Positions 1 through 5,132 of a stretch of DNA of 6,002 bases are shown here, piece after piece. The DNA is from Candidatus Scatomorpha stercoravium (GTDB taxonomy: Bacteria; Bacillota; Clostridia; Oscillospirales; Oscillospiraceae): positions 1 through 6,002 of the forward strand of contig DVKN01000187.1 in NCBI GenBank assembly GCA_018716005.1, given 5' to 3'. Under the pieces are notes generated by a model that was given only the letters and a program-made list of their open reading frames with translations, did not search any database and was not told the DNA's origin. How positions within the stretch are numbered: position 1 is the stretch's first letter; each line of letters begins with the position of its first letter. The position numbers and the translations under genes were made by a program.

Positions 1-794
1 GGCACTGCATCAAGTGGGTTGAAGACCTCACCGGCGAGAAGTGGGACTGGGACCACTACTTCACCGTCATAAAGCGCTTTAACGAGCAGACCAAAATGGA
101 GATGGAGAAGTGGGAGATGAACTCCACGCCATATCCGCAGCTTATCGGCCCGTGCTACGAGCTCTTCCGCAAGTGGAACTACGAGATGGACGGCGGCCTC
201 AACCCGAAGGTCATGAAGACCTTCTACAAGGTCCGCAAGCTCATGTATAAGAGCTACGACGAAAAGTGCAACCCCTACCGCCATCCGATGAAGTACCGCG
301 CCGTCGTCTGGAGCTGCCCGGCCCATTACTACGCGAACTTCTCCAACTGGCTGGCCAACGCCTGGGGCATCGGCGTCCTGGTCGAGATGGAGAGCCTGAA
401 CTTCACCAAGCAGCTTGAGACCGAGGACCATGACGAGGCCATCCGCGACCTCGCCCGCCTCTACGAGCGCATGGTAATGCGCAAGCACACCAACGGCGGC
501 TACGTCCATGTCCTGGACGAGCTCTGGAAGGTCTGCGAGCAGTTCAACGCCAACTTCATCATCATGTACCAGCACGTCTGCTGCAAGACCATGGCCGGCC
601 TGCAGGGCCTCTTCGACGAGCAGGCCCGCGAGCGCGGACTGCACCTCATTTGGGTTGAGCACGACCTCATGGACCCGCGCACCGTCTCCCGCCGCGACAT
701 GCGCGCGAAGGTGTCGAACTACATGCGCGCCATAATCCAGGCCGAGCCGACCGACGAATCGCTCATAGAGTTCGAGGACGATATAACCTGGTAA
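1..794 (+). CDS. 2-hydroxyacyl-CoA dehydratase subunit, C-terminal part (5' end outside window)
   Basis: The reading frame is open from the left edge (first whole codon at base 3) and gives 263 residues before TAA, so the first third or so of a family normally near 380-430 residues is missing. The ATG at 96 is internal. The family removes water from (R)-2-hydroxyacyl-CoA in amino-acid fermentation, using a [4Fe-4S] cluster and a ketyl radical started by the activator encoded next. Visible landmarks are WSCPAHYYANF (about 309-341), at the place where the family starts its second Rossmann-like domain, and HVCCK (573-587), matching the conserved HxxCK-type cysteine that binds the cluster. Then comes LIWVEHDLMDPRTVS, matching the family's 'E-D-DxR-S' ending. 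Alpha versus beta subunit and the substrate (glutaryl, lactoyl, aryl or branched chain) cannot be decided from this part. Family assignment is firm because the activator lies 70 bases downstream. Confidence 0.88.
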   Translation, partial: HCIKWVEDLTGEKWDWDHYFTVIKRFNEQTKMEMEKWEMNSTPYPQLIGPCYELFRKWNYEMDGGLNPKVMKTFYKVRKLMYKSYDEKCNPYRHPMKYRAVVWSCPAHYYANFSNWLANAWGIGVLVEMESLNFTKQLETEDHDEAIRDLARLYERMVMRKHTNGGYVHVLDELWKVCEQFNANFIIMYQHVCCKTMAGLQGLFDEQARERGLHLIWVEHDLMDPRTVSRRDMRAKVSNYMRAIIQAEPTDESLIEFEDDITW

Positions 795-864
795 AACCGG
801 CGCAGACAGCCGATAAATTCGGAGTTGAAGCTATAATAACTGACTTTTGAGGAGGAAATAATAT

Positions 865-1665
865 ATGAAGTACTACGGAGGCTGCGACGTCGGTTCTACC
901 TACACCAAGGCCGTCATCCTCGACGAGACCGGCAAAATGGTCGCGAACACCACTATTCGCAGTAAGATGAATTCCGAGCAGAGCGCCACCTTCGCCATGA
1001 AGGAGGTCATCGACCAGGTGCCCGAGCTCTCTTCCAGCAAGGACCTCGCCTACCTCATAGGCACCGGCTACGGCCGCAACAAGGTCCCCTTCGCCGATGA
1101 GAACATCTCCGAGATAAGCTGCCACGCCATGGGCGTCCACGTCACCGACCCCAATGTCCGCGCGATAATCGACATCGGCGGCCAGGACGTCAAGGGCATC
1201 AGCATCGACACCGACGGCACGGTCAAGAACTTCGCCATGAACGACAAGTGCTCCGCGGGCACCGGCCGCTTCTTCGAGGCCATGGCCAACGCCTTCGAGA
1301 TGAGCCTGCCCGAGTTCTCGAACCTCAGCCTGACGGCCAAGAACGTCATTCCCATCACCGCCCAGTGCACCGTCTTCGCCGAGAGCGAGGTCATCACCCT
1401 CGTCGGCGAGGGCAAGCCCACCGACGAGATTGCCGCGGGCATCGAGATGGCCGTCGCCAAGCGCTGCTTCGTCATGGCCAAGAAGGCCGGCGCCACCGAT
1501 TCCATTACCCTCACCGGCGGCTGCGCCAAGAACGAGGGCCTCAAGCAGGCTATCGAGCACGTGCTCAAGCTCAAGGTTATAAACCTTAAGACCGACCCGC
1601 AGCTCATGGGCGCCCTCGGCGCGGCCGAGTACGCGAGGCAGAAGGGCATGGCCAAGGGCGCGTAA
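865..1665 (+). CDS. 2-hydroxyacyl-CoA dehydratase activator ATPase (HgdC/BcrAD-type, ASKHA fold)
   Basis: This 266-residue protein is full length for the family (about 260). It is a homodimeric, extremely oxygen-sensitive ATPase that passes one low-potential electron to the dehydratase. Sequence landmarks in order are phosphate-1 loop CDVGSTYTK (7-15), GTGYGRN (66-72), phosphate-2 loop IDIGGQDVK (102-110), NDKCSAGTGRF (126-136), AQCTVFAESEV (166-176) and the adenosine motif TGGCAKN (217-223). Cys129 and Cys168, 39 residues apart, match the pair that holds a [4Fe-4S] cluster between the two subunits in characterised activators. The start is set by a strong GGAGGAA at 851-857 followed by the ATG at 865. 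It follows a dehydratase subunit, so it is the dedicated activator. A TATAAT at 832-837 in the gap lacks a matching -35, so read-through from upstream is the simpler view. Confidence 0.96.
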   Translation: MKYYGGCDVGSTYTKAVILDETGKMVANTTIRSKMNSEQSATFAMKEVIDQVPELSSSKDLAYLIGTGYGRNKVPFADENISEISCHAMGVHVTDPNVRAIIDIGGQDVKGISIDTDGTVKNFAMNDKCSAGTGRFFEAMANAFEMSLPEFSNLSLTAKNVIPITAQCTVFAESEVITLVGEGKPTDEIAAGIEMAVAKRCFVMAKKAGATDSITLTGGCAKNEGLKQAIEHVLKLKVINLKTDPQLMGALGAAEYARQKGMAKGA

Positions 1666-1691
1666 GGCCCCTTTAACGGAAAGGAGTTACT

Positions 1692-1868
1692 ATGAAGAAA
1701 GGCTGCATCATGGGCCGTATTTTCAAGACGCTTCTGGGAGTGCTGGCCGCGACCGTCGGCGTGCTCTTCACGATTTACTTCCTGAACCTGGACATGAAGC
1801 TCGTGGGCTGGCTCTATAACGTGCTCAACAAGTTCCACGACCGCAAGGTCAGGGACGTGCAGTTCTGA
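1692..1868 (+). CDS. Small single-pass membrane protein, 58 residues
   Basis: A short open frame starts at ATG 1692 with AAGGAG at 1681-1686 five bases upstream, and ends TGA at 1866-1868, one base before the next ATG. It lies 26 bases after the activator, so it almost certainly belongs to the same transcript. The protein begins MKKGCIMGRIFK, has one hydrophobic helix at about residues 11-31 (including LLGVLAATVGVLF), then an amphipathic stretch with two tryptophan/tyrosine residues (about 35-45) and a basic tail ending VRDVQF. No signal-peptidase motif is evident, so it is probably a membrane-anchored peptide; both ends are positively charged, so topology is unclear. I do not recognise the family. 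The ribosome binding site, spacing and tight packing argue that it is translated. Its role beside a dehydratase activator is unknown. Confidence 0.75.
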   Translation: MKKGCIMGRIFKTLLGVLAATVGVLFTIYFLNLDMKLVGWLYNVLNKFHDRKVRDVQF

Positions 1869-1869
1869 T

Positions 1870-2598
1870 ATGGAGCTCTATAACGGCCTCATAACCGAAA
1901 TTCTCGGGCGGGTCAACAGCCATACCCCCAAGACCTGGGGGTATGAGCCCGCCCGGGCCTGGGCCGACAACGGCCAGAACGAGCTCGTGCTCACCCGGGA
2001 CGCCGCCTATGAGCTCGGCGGCGGGAACCTCCCGGCCAGCAACTGCACCGCCGTCACGACAGACGCGGCCCTCGTGCCGGAGGACAAAATAGTCCTCGTG
2101 GGCCCCGACCTCGGCGAGATAAGGGCCGACACGCCCTTCGCGAGGATAGCGCTCCTGCACGTGAACTCCATAAGCGGCGACGACCAGGAGGCCTTCCGCA
2201 CCATACGCGACATGGAGTTCGTGAAGTACCACGTCTTCCCGACGGGGTACATGATGCGCGTCTCGCCCGAGAGCGGGCGGGAGCAGGTGCGCGTGAGCCG
2301 CCAGGCCGTGAAGCGCGGCGTCAGCTTCCGGAACATCGGCAACAGCTTCATAAAGAAGTACAAGGAGAACAAGCTCATTGACCACGTCTGCCTCATCTTC
2401 GTCACCGGCGACAGGGCCCTCTGCAAGGAGCTGGCCGAAACCGCGAAGAAGACCGACGCCATTACCCTCACGCTCAACCACATCATGGACGGCCTCTCGA
2501 CGGACTGCTCCACCTGTTCGTTCAAAGCCGTCTGCGACGAAGTCGAGGGCCTCAAGGAGCTCCACTTCAAAAAAGGCGAAAAGCCGATGAACGTATAG
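1870..2598 (+). CDS. Acetyl-CoA synthase-like protein (corrinoid-protein-interacting middle domain type), no A-cluster domain
   Basis: This 242-residue protein starts one base after the small membrane gene, so translation is probably coupled. The central part, about residues 137-180, reads REQVRVSRQAVKRG, then SFRNIGNSFIKKYKEN and VCLIFVTGD. From memory this resembles the 'RISKEAVKAGL..HLGEILLAK....VQVTLYTD' stretch in the middle (A2) domain of acetyl-CoA synthase, which contacts the corrinoid protein. Near the C terminus is Cys213-x2-Cys216-x5-Cys222, followed by DEVEGLKELHF. In acetyl-CoA synthase the next element is also a cysteine motif, which holds the cubane of the Ni-Fe-S A-cluster, but the rest of that catalytic domain is absent here. 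The full enzyme is about 730 residues, so this is a stand-alone fragment-like relative, not a working synthase. It may bind a metal or Fe-S cluster through the cysteines. The resemblance is by eye, so a different origin is possible. Confidence 0.6.
   Translation: MELYNGLITEILGRVNSHTPKTWGYEPARAWADNGQNELVLTRDAAYELGGGNLPASNCTAVTTDAALVPEDKIVLVGPDLGEIRADTPFARIALLHVNSISGDDQEAFRTIRDMEFVKYHVFPTGYMMRVSPESGREQVRVSRQAVKRGVSFRNIGNSFIKKYKENKLIDHVCLIFVTGDRALCKELAETAKKTDAITLTLNHIMDGLSTDCSTCSFKAVCDEVEGLKELHFKKGEKPMNV
1903..1957 (+). other. Two-tier inverted repeat (stem-loop) inside a coding region
   Basis: The outer arms pair at 1903-1912 with 1948-1957; the core CGGGCGGG (1905-1912) matches CCCGCCCG (1948-1955) perfectly, and the arm extends with one G-T pair. 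The inner arms CATACCCCC (1921-1929) and GGGGGTATG (1937-1945) match perfectly around a seven-base loop. An uneven internal loop (eight bases against two) separates the tiers. It begins 34 bases after the start codon of the acetyl-CoA synthase-like gene. It could slow or gate translation, act as a pause, or be chance. Confidence 0.7.
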
Positions 2599-2606
2599 TA
2601 AAATAT

Positions 2607-2661
2607 CCCGGGCGCAGGCCCGGGCCGAGTGCCTCGGCTCTCAATGCGAGTCTTCGCGTTG
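2607..2661 (+). other. Three consecutive stem-loops just after the operon's last stop codon
   Basis: The first hairpin pairs CCCGGGC (2607-2613) with GCCCGGG (2618-2624) around a four-base loop, nine bases after the stop. The second pairs CCGAG (2625-2629) with CTCGG (2633-2637). The third pairs CAATGCG (2642-2648) with CGCGTTG (2655-2661), with one G-T pair. No T-run follows any of them, so they are more likely to protect the 3' end of the message than to end transcription on their own. Confidence 0.6.
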
Positions 2662-2670
2662 GGTAATTGA

Positions 2671-2717
2671 ATAACGTTAGCCGCCCGGTGACGTGCCGGG
2701 CGGCTTTCCTACGTTAT
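2671..2717 (+). terminator. Probable transcription terminator hairpin with extended outer arms
   Basis: A perfect GC-rich stem, GCCGCCCGG (2680-2688) against CCGGGCGGC (2696-2704), closes a seven-base loop and is followed by TTTCCT. An A-T pair extends it to ten. Outside it, ATAACGT (2671-2677) matches ACGTTAT (2711-2717), giving a 47-base two-tier palindrome. Position downstream of the + strand operon fits a terminator; the T-run is short, so efficiency is uncertain. The symmetric outer arms would also allow a role as a bidirectional terminator or a repeat element. Confidence 0.6.
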
Positions 2718-2741
2718 GGGGGCGGTCTATTGTCCAACCCG

Positions 2742-2803
2742 CCGCGCTTCGTGCGGACCCCTCAGTCGCTTCGCGCCAGCTCCCCTTGCAGGGGAGCCTC
2801 TGG
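2742..2803. repeat. Palindromic interspersed-repeat-like element
   Basis: Two hairpins sit close together: CCGCGC/GTGCGG (2742-2747 with 2751-2756, loop TTC) and GCTCCCCT/AGGGGAGC (2779-2786 with 2790-2797, loop TGC). Flanking CCA and TGG extend the second with a bulge. The linking text with CCCCTCAGTCGCTTCGCG (2758-2775) resembles repeats I associate with intergenic regions of Oscillospirales genomes. That family resemblance is from memory; only one copy is in this window. Confidence 0.5.
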
Positions 2804-3030
2804 GTTACGGCGTATCTGGGCGCTGCGGGAACCATCCGGCCTCGGTGCCGTTTCTCGCCTGGCGGCGAGAGGGCGGTCGAAGCCCGCCCAAGGGACTCGA
2901 AGGGAAAATGTATCGCAAAAACATACGTTTCGCACCATACGTTGCCAGTCCAAAGCCGGCACATCGCAGCCGGCGAGGACGGGTACCACCTTGGATAGAC
3001 GCACCCAAAGCGTTTTTCCTTTCGGGGAGT

Positions 3031-3076
3031 CTGAGGGACGCTTTCTTTTGGCAAGACAAAAGAAAGCGCCCCTCAG
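3031..3076. repeat. 46-base near-perfect palindrome (20-base arms, 6-base loop)
   Basis: The arm CTGAGGGACGCTTTCTTTTG (3031-3050) pairs with 3057-3076 at 19 of 20 positions (A3038 opposes C3069) around the loop GCAAGA. It ends 33 bases beyond the stop of the - strand flavodoxin-type gene and may stop transcription of that gene; no clear T-run follows on that strand. Repeats with a CTTTCTTTTG core are, as I recall, scattered through many Clostridia genomes, so it may be a mobile or REP-like element used as a terminator. Confidence 0.7.
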
Positions 3077-3109
3077 GAATAAGTCTTATTATAGCGTATA
3101 TATAAAGAA

Positions 3110-3649
3110 TCAATCCTTATACAGGTCAATCACCTGCTGTATATTCTCCTCACGCACCGCGGAGGTGGGATGCTGCGTCATCTCCAGGGTGAGCTGCTCG
3201 GCTTCGGTGAGCTCGCCCTTGGCGCGGAGCCTCGCGGCTATCTGCCTGCACTTTACCTTCATTATCAGCTTCAGCGGCAGGCTCAGGCGGTTTATGTCAA
3301 AGCCGCCCTGGAGGTAGCAGATGCGCATCTCGAGGGCCACGTCCTCCGCCTTGCGTATGCCCTCAACTATTTCGGGGGACGGGGGGCTCATGCCCACGGC
3401 CACGATGACGAAGACGTTGTAGTGCTTCTCGGCCTTCTTGTAGCCGACGACCCTCCCGGCGAAGAGCCAGCCGACGTAGAGGGCATAAGCGTCCTCGTGG
3501 CAGGCCGGGACCTCGCCAATCCTGTAGGCGGGCACGTTCAGGGCGCGGCTAATCATCTTCGCGTACTGCTCGGAATAGCCGGTGTTGGAGCTGTATACGA
3601 TAATCTTCGGGAAAAGCGGTTTCTGCTCGGCAGAATTATGTCTAATCAT
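3110..3649 (-). CDS. Flavodoxin-domain protein (HemG/flavodoxin_5-like)
   Basis: The 179-residue product has the flavodoxin beginning: strand KIIVYS (15-20) followed by the FMN phosphate loop YSSNTGYSE (19-27). Next are GWLFAGRVVGYKK (60-72), a second strand VFVIVAVG (79-86) and YLQGGFDINRLSLPLKLIMK (112-131). The last resembles the 'GGFDY.KL....K..MK' segment of HemG-like flavodoxin domains. It should bind FMN and act in electron transfer in the cytoplasm; the partner is unknown. The start is set by AAGGAGG (3657-3663 on the + strand coordinates) seven bases before ATG, and a consensus promoter lies just upstream. It follows rqcP on the same strand, 112 bases away, but its own promoter suggests separate expression. 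Family assignment is good; a haem-pathway function is not implied. Confidence 0.8.
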   Translation of the reverse strand: MIRHNSAEQKPLFPKIIVYSSNTGYSEQYAKMISRALNVPAYRIGEVPACHEDAYALYVGWLFAGRVVGYKKAEKHYNVFVIVAVGMSPPSPEIVEGIRKAEDVALEMRICYLQGGFDINRLSLPLKLIMKVKCRQIAARLRAKGELTEAEQLTLEMTQHPTSAVREENIQQVIDLYKD

Positions 3650-3681
3650 GGCAGTGCCTCCTTGAGCGTGATACTGTCAAT

Positions 3682-3709
3682 ATTATAGCATATAGAGCCC
3701 GGATTGCAA
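3682..3709 (-). promoter_or_regulatory. Sigma-A-type promoter of the flavodoxin-domain gene
   Basis: On the - strand TTGCAA (3709-3704) is followed after 16 bases by a perfect TATAAT (3687-3682). This places the transcript start near 3675, about 25 bases ahead of the ATG at 3649, with the ribosome binding site in between. The GC-poor patch stands out from its surroundings. Confidence 0.75.
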
Positions 3710-3761
3710 GGATTTTTTGCTCTGCTGTACAAATCTGCGCGGAATGGGGGAGTGGTTTTGG

Positions 3762-4001
3762 TCAAATCTGACGGTACATCGCCGGGGCGTCGGACTTGGA
3801 GGCGTGCTCGTCCACGCTGAGCACCTCGACGGTGAGCGTGCGCTCTCCGAAGGCGACGGAGACCGTGTCCCCGGGCTTTACCTCCGCGCCGGCCTTGACC
3901 GTGCGGCCGTTTATGCTCACGCGCCCGGCGTCGCAGGCCTCGTTCGCGACCGTGCGGCGCTTTATGAGCCGCGAGACCTTCAGGAACTTGTCAATCCTCA
4001 T
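3762..4001 (-). CDS. rqcP: RqcP (YabO), S4-domain ribosome quality control factor
   Basis: The 79-residue protein begins MRIDKFLKVSRLIKRRT and continues with GRVSINGRTVKAG and VKPGDTVSVAFG, a nearly textbook S4 RNA-binding domain close to Bacillus subtilis RqcP (YabO, 86 residues). It also keeps the family's short C-terminal APAMY tail. In Firmicutes RqcP works with RqcH on the large subunit of stalled ribosomes, stabilising the P-site tRNA while alanine tails are added so that the broken product is degraded. Arg2 and Arg16, among the basic residues conserved in the family, are present. The ATG overlaps the end of the upstream gene by 11 bases, with a weak GGAG seven bases ahead, so translational coupling is likely. 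The usual sporulation neighbours yabP and yabQ do not follow; a flavodoxin-type gene does. Confidence 0.93.
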   Translation of the reverse strand: MRIDKFLKVSRLIKRRTVANEACDAGRVSINGRTVKAGAEVKPGDTVSVAFGERTLTVEVLSVDEHASKSDAPAMYRQI

Positions 4002-4821
4002 CGTCGGGCTCCGCCCCGTCCCAGGGGTCGTCCATCACCTCGGGGTCGAAGTCCGCCGCGTCCATGAGCGGGGAGAGCTGCATGGCCACGTCCCAGGTCC
4101 CGGTCGGGAGCCGCTTGACCTTGAGCCCGCCGCGGGCGAAGCCTATGATGCTCGCGTCCGGTATCATGACCTTTATCTCGAGGCCCGTCTCCGTATCCGT
4201 GAAGGAGACGCTGCCGCCGTGGGCCTTGGTTACGGCCTCGATTACGCGGCGGGTGACCTCGTCCTCGGTGAAGCCGCCGACGGTCTGCTCGCGCGGGCCA
4301 TAGGAGTATACCTCCAGCGAGACGCCGCCCTTCACGCGCTCGAGAATGACCTTCACGGACGAGTCCGAGCAGGGGGCGACGCGCTGCGCCGCGGCGAGCA
4401 CGGCGTTGAGTATGAGCGCGCGCAGGCCTATGGGGCCGCCGTTCACGATGATGGCCGGGCTGACCTGGTGCGTCCAGTTCAGGATATAGCCGTGGCGCGC
4501 GAGGAAGGGCTCCGCGAGGCGGCAGACGGTGTGCAGCAGCGAGCCGAGGTCGAAGGCGGCGTAGCCCTCGTCCTCGTCCTTGATGGCGTCGCGGGTGAGC
4601 TGGGCGTTCAAATCAATGCGGTAGAGCCTCGCGGCGTAGTACTCCACGGCATTGGCGCGGCTGATGCGGGTGTCGAGCTCCATGACGCCCTCGCGCAGGG
4701 CATGGACGTTGTTCAGCAGGAGGTGCAGTAGGCCGTTGCGCTCGCAGAGCTCGGCCTCAGTGAAGGCGATGGGGATGTCAAATACGCCGTCGTTGCGTTC
4801 GGCGTTGGGATTTTCGTTCAT
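3991..4821 (-). CDS. Histidine-kinase-type ATPase-fold protein, degenerate; function unknown
   Basis: I place the start at 4821 and not at the farther ATG at 4935, because AAGGAG (4834-4829) lies seven bases ahead and a good promoter sits at 4881-4853, inside what would otherwise be coding. This gives 276 residues. An N-terminal helical part (about 22-80, including LLHLLLNNVHALREG) is followed by a segment like the ATP-binding domain of sensor kinases. IGLRALILNAVLAAAQRV (131-148) sits where the N-box would be, and EAVTKAHGGSVSFTDTETG (195-213) resembles the 'K.HGG.I...S..G.GT' end of the domain, closing with LEIKVMIP. The DxGxG box and a clear phosphorylated-histidine box are not apparent. 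The tail (257-276) is strongly acidic and ends EPDDED. No membrane segment is seen. It is co-transcribed with rqcP. The fold is a by-eye inference; kinase activity is doubtful. Confidence 0.6.
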   Translation of the reverse strand: MNENPNAERNDGVFDIPIAFTEAELCERNGLLHLLLNNVHALREGVMELDTRISRANAVEYYAARLYRIDLNAQLTRDAIKDEDEGYAAFDLGSLLHTVCRLAEPFLARHGYILNWTHQVSPAIIVNGGPIGLRALILNAVLAAAQRVAPCSDSSVKVILERVKGGVSLEVYSYGPREQTVGGFTEDEVTRRVIEAVTKAHGGSVSFTDTETGLEIKVMIPDASIIGFARGGLKVKRLPTGTWDVAMQLSPLMDAADFDPEVMDDPWDGAEPDDED

Positions 4822-4852
4822 AGCGATTCTCCTTAACCAGTTTGATATTGGC

Positions 4853-4881
4853 ATCATATCAGATTCCGCGCGAAAATTCAA
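4853..4881 (-). promoter_or_regulatory. Sigma-A-type promoter of the ATPase-fold gene and rqcP
   Basis: On the - strand TTGAAT (4881-4876) and TATGAT (4858-4853) are separated by the ideal 17 bases. Transcription would start near 4846, 25 bases ahead of the chosen ATG at 4821. Its position also argues against the farther upstream start codon. Confidence 0.75.
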
Positions 4882-5013
4882 CAATTTTCCTCTCGCTCCG
4901 CGCGGGAGGGCCGCGGCGGTGTTATGATATGCCATAGAGCGGGCTTTACTCGCCCGGGAAAATTGGCAGAGGCGACAAAACGTATGAGATGTTTAGAATA
5001 TTGCAAATAGGTA

Positions 5014-5042
5014 TTGAAATTTCTCCGGGAATGTTATAGAAT
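5014..5042 (+). promoter_or_regulatory. Sigma-A-type promoter of the GAPDH gene
   Basis: TTGAAA (5014-5019) and TAGAAT (5037-5042) are 17 bases apart in an AT-rich patch. The transcript would begin near 5049, leaving a leader of roughly 80 bases that ends in GGAGG (5119-5123), nine bases before the ATG. Confidence 0.75.
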
Positions 5043-5132
5043 AAACACGGTCAAAATCCATACCACTAATCCAGTCCGGTGAACGGGTAACCCAAAGCAG
5101 TAAACCACTTTACGATATGGAGGAATAATTAA

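Larger units (their letters stand above)
2599..3109. other. Gene-free convergent intergenic region rich in stem-loops
   Basis: These 511 bases separate the + strand operon from the - strand flavodoxin-type gene. Several frames stay open across it, but none has a convincing ribosome binding site or a recognisable protein, and they overlap each other on both strands, so I call none. Besides the elements listed separately, it has TCTCGCC/GGCGAGA (2853-2859 with 2864-2870), GGGCGG/CCGCCC (2871-2876 with 2884-2889), and a CATACGTT repeat around 2935-2952. The content looks like interspersed palindromic repeats plus transcription terminators. A structured non-coding RNA cannot be excluded by eye. 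Confidence 0.7.
4822..5132. other. Divergent intergenic region between the ATPase-fold gene and GAPDH
   Basis: These 311 bases hold the - strand promoter and leader (4822-4881), the + strand promoter of the dehydrogenase gene (5014-5042) and its leader of about 80 bases. Between them is a GC-rich patch (about 4893-4960) with a weak CGGGC/GCCCG hairpin (4940-4944 with 4952-4956). A small GTAAA/TTTAC hairpin (5100-5104 with 5109-5113) lies just ahead of the dehydrogenase ribosome binding site. I see no gene and no clear operator or riboswitch. Confidence 0.6.

Noticed and set aside
832..837. TATAAT in the gap before the activator gene, as an internal promoter
   Set aside because: No acceptable -35 element lies 15-19 bases upstream, and the gene sits in an evident operon.
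763..1560. Long antisense frame opposite the activator gene
   Set aside because: Low-complexity Gly/Ala/Asp-rich product typical of the complement of GC-rich coding sequence; the opposite strand has a clear real gene.
3088..3093. TATAAT on the - strand just after the flavodoxin-type gene
   Set aside because: The surroundings are generally AT-rich, no well-spaced -35 exists, and no gene follows on that strand.
2599..3109. CRISPR array
   Set aside because: The repeats are inverted and differ from one another; there are no evenly spaced identical direct repeats.
2667..3317. 216-codon open frame on the + strand across the intergenic region
   Set aside because: It has no ribosome binding site, runs through palindromic repeats and into the antisense of the flavodoxin-type gene, and its product has no recognisable protein character.
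4822..4935. Upstream start at 4935 for the ATPase-fold gene
   Set aside because: The extra 38 residues span the promoter at 4881-4853, and only the ATG at 4821 has a good ribosome binding site.
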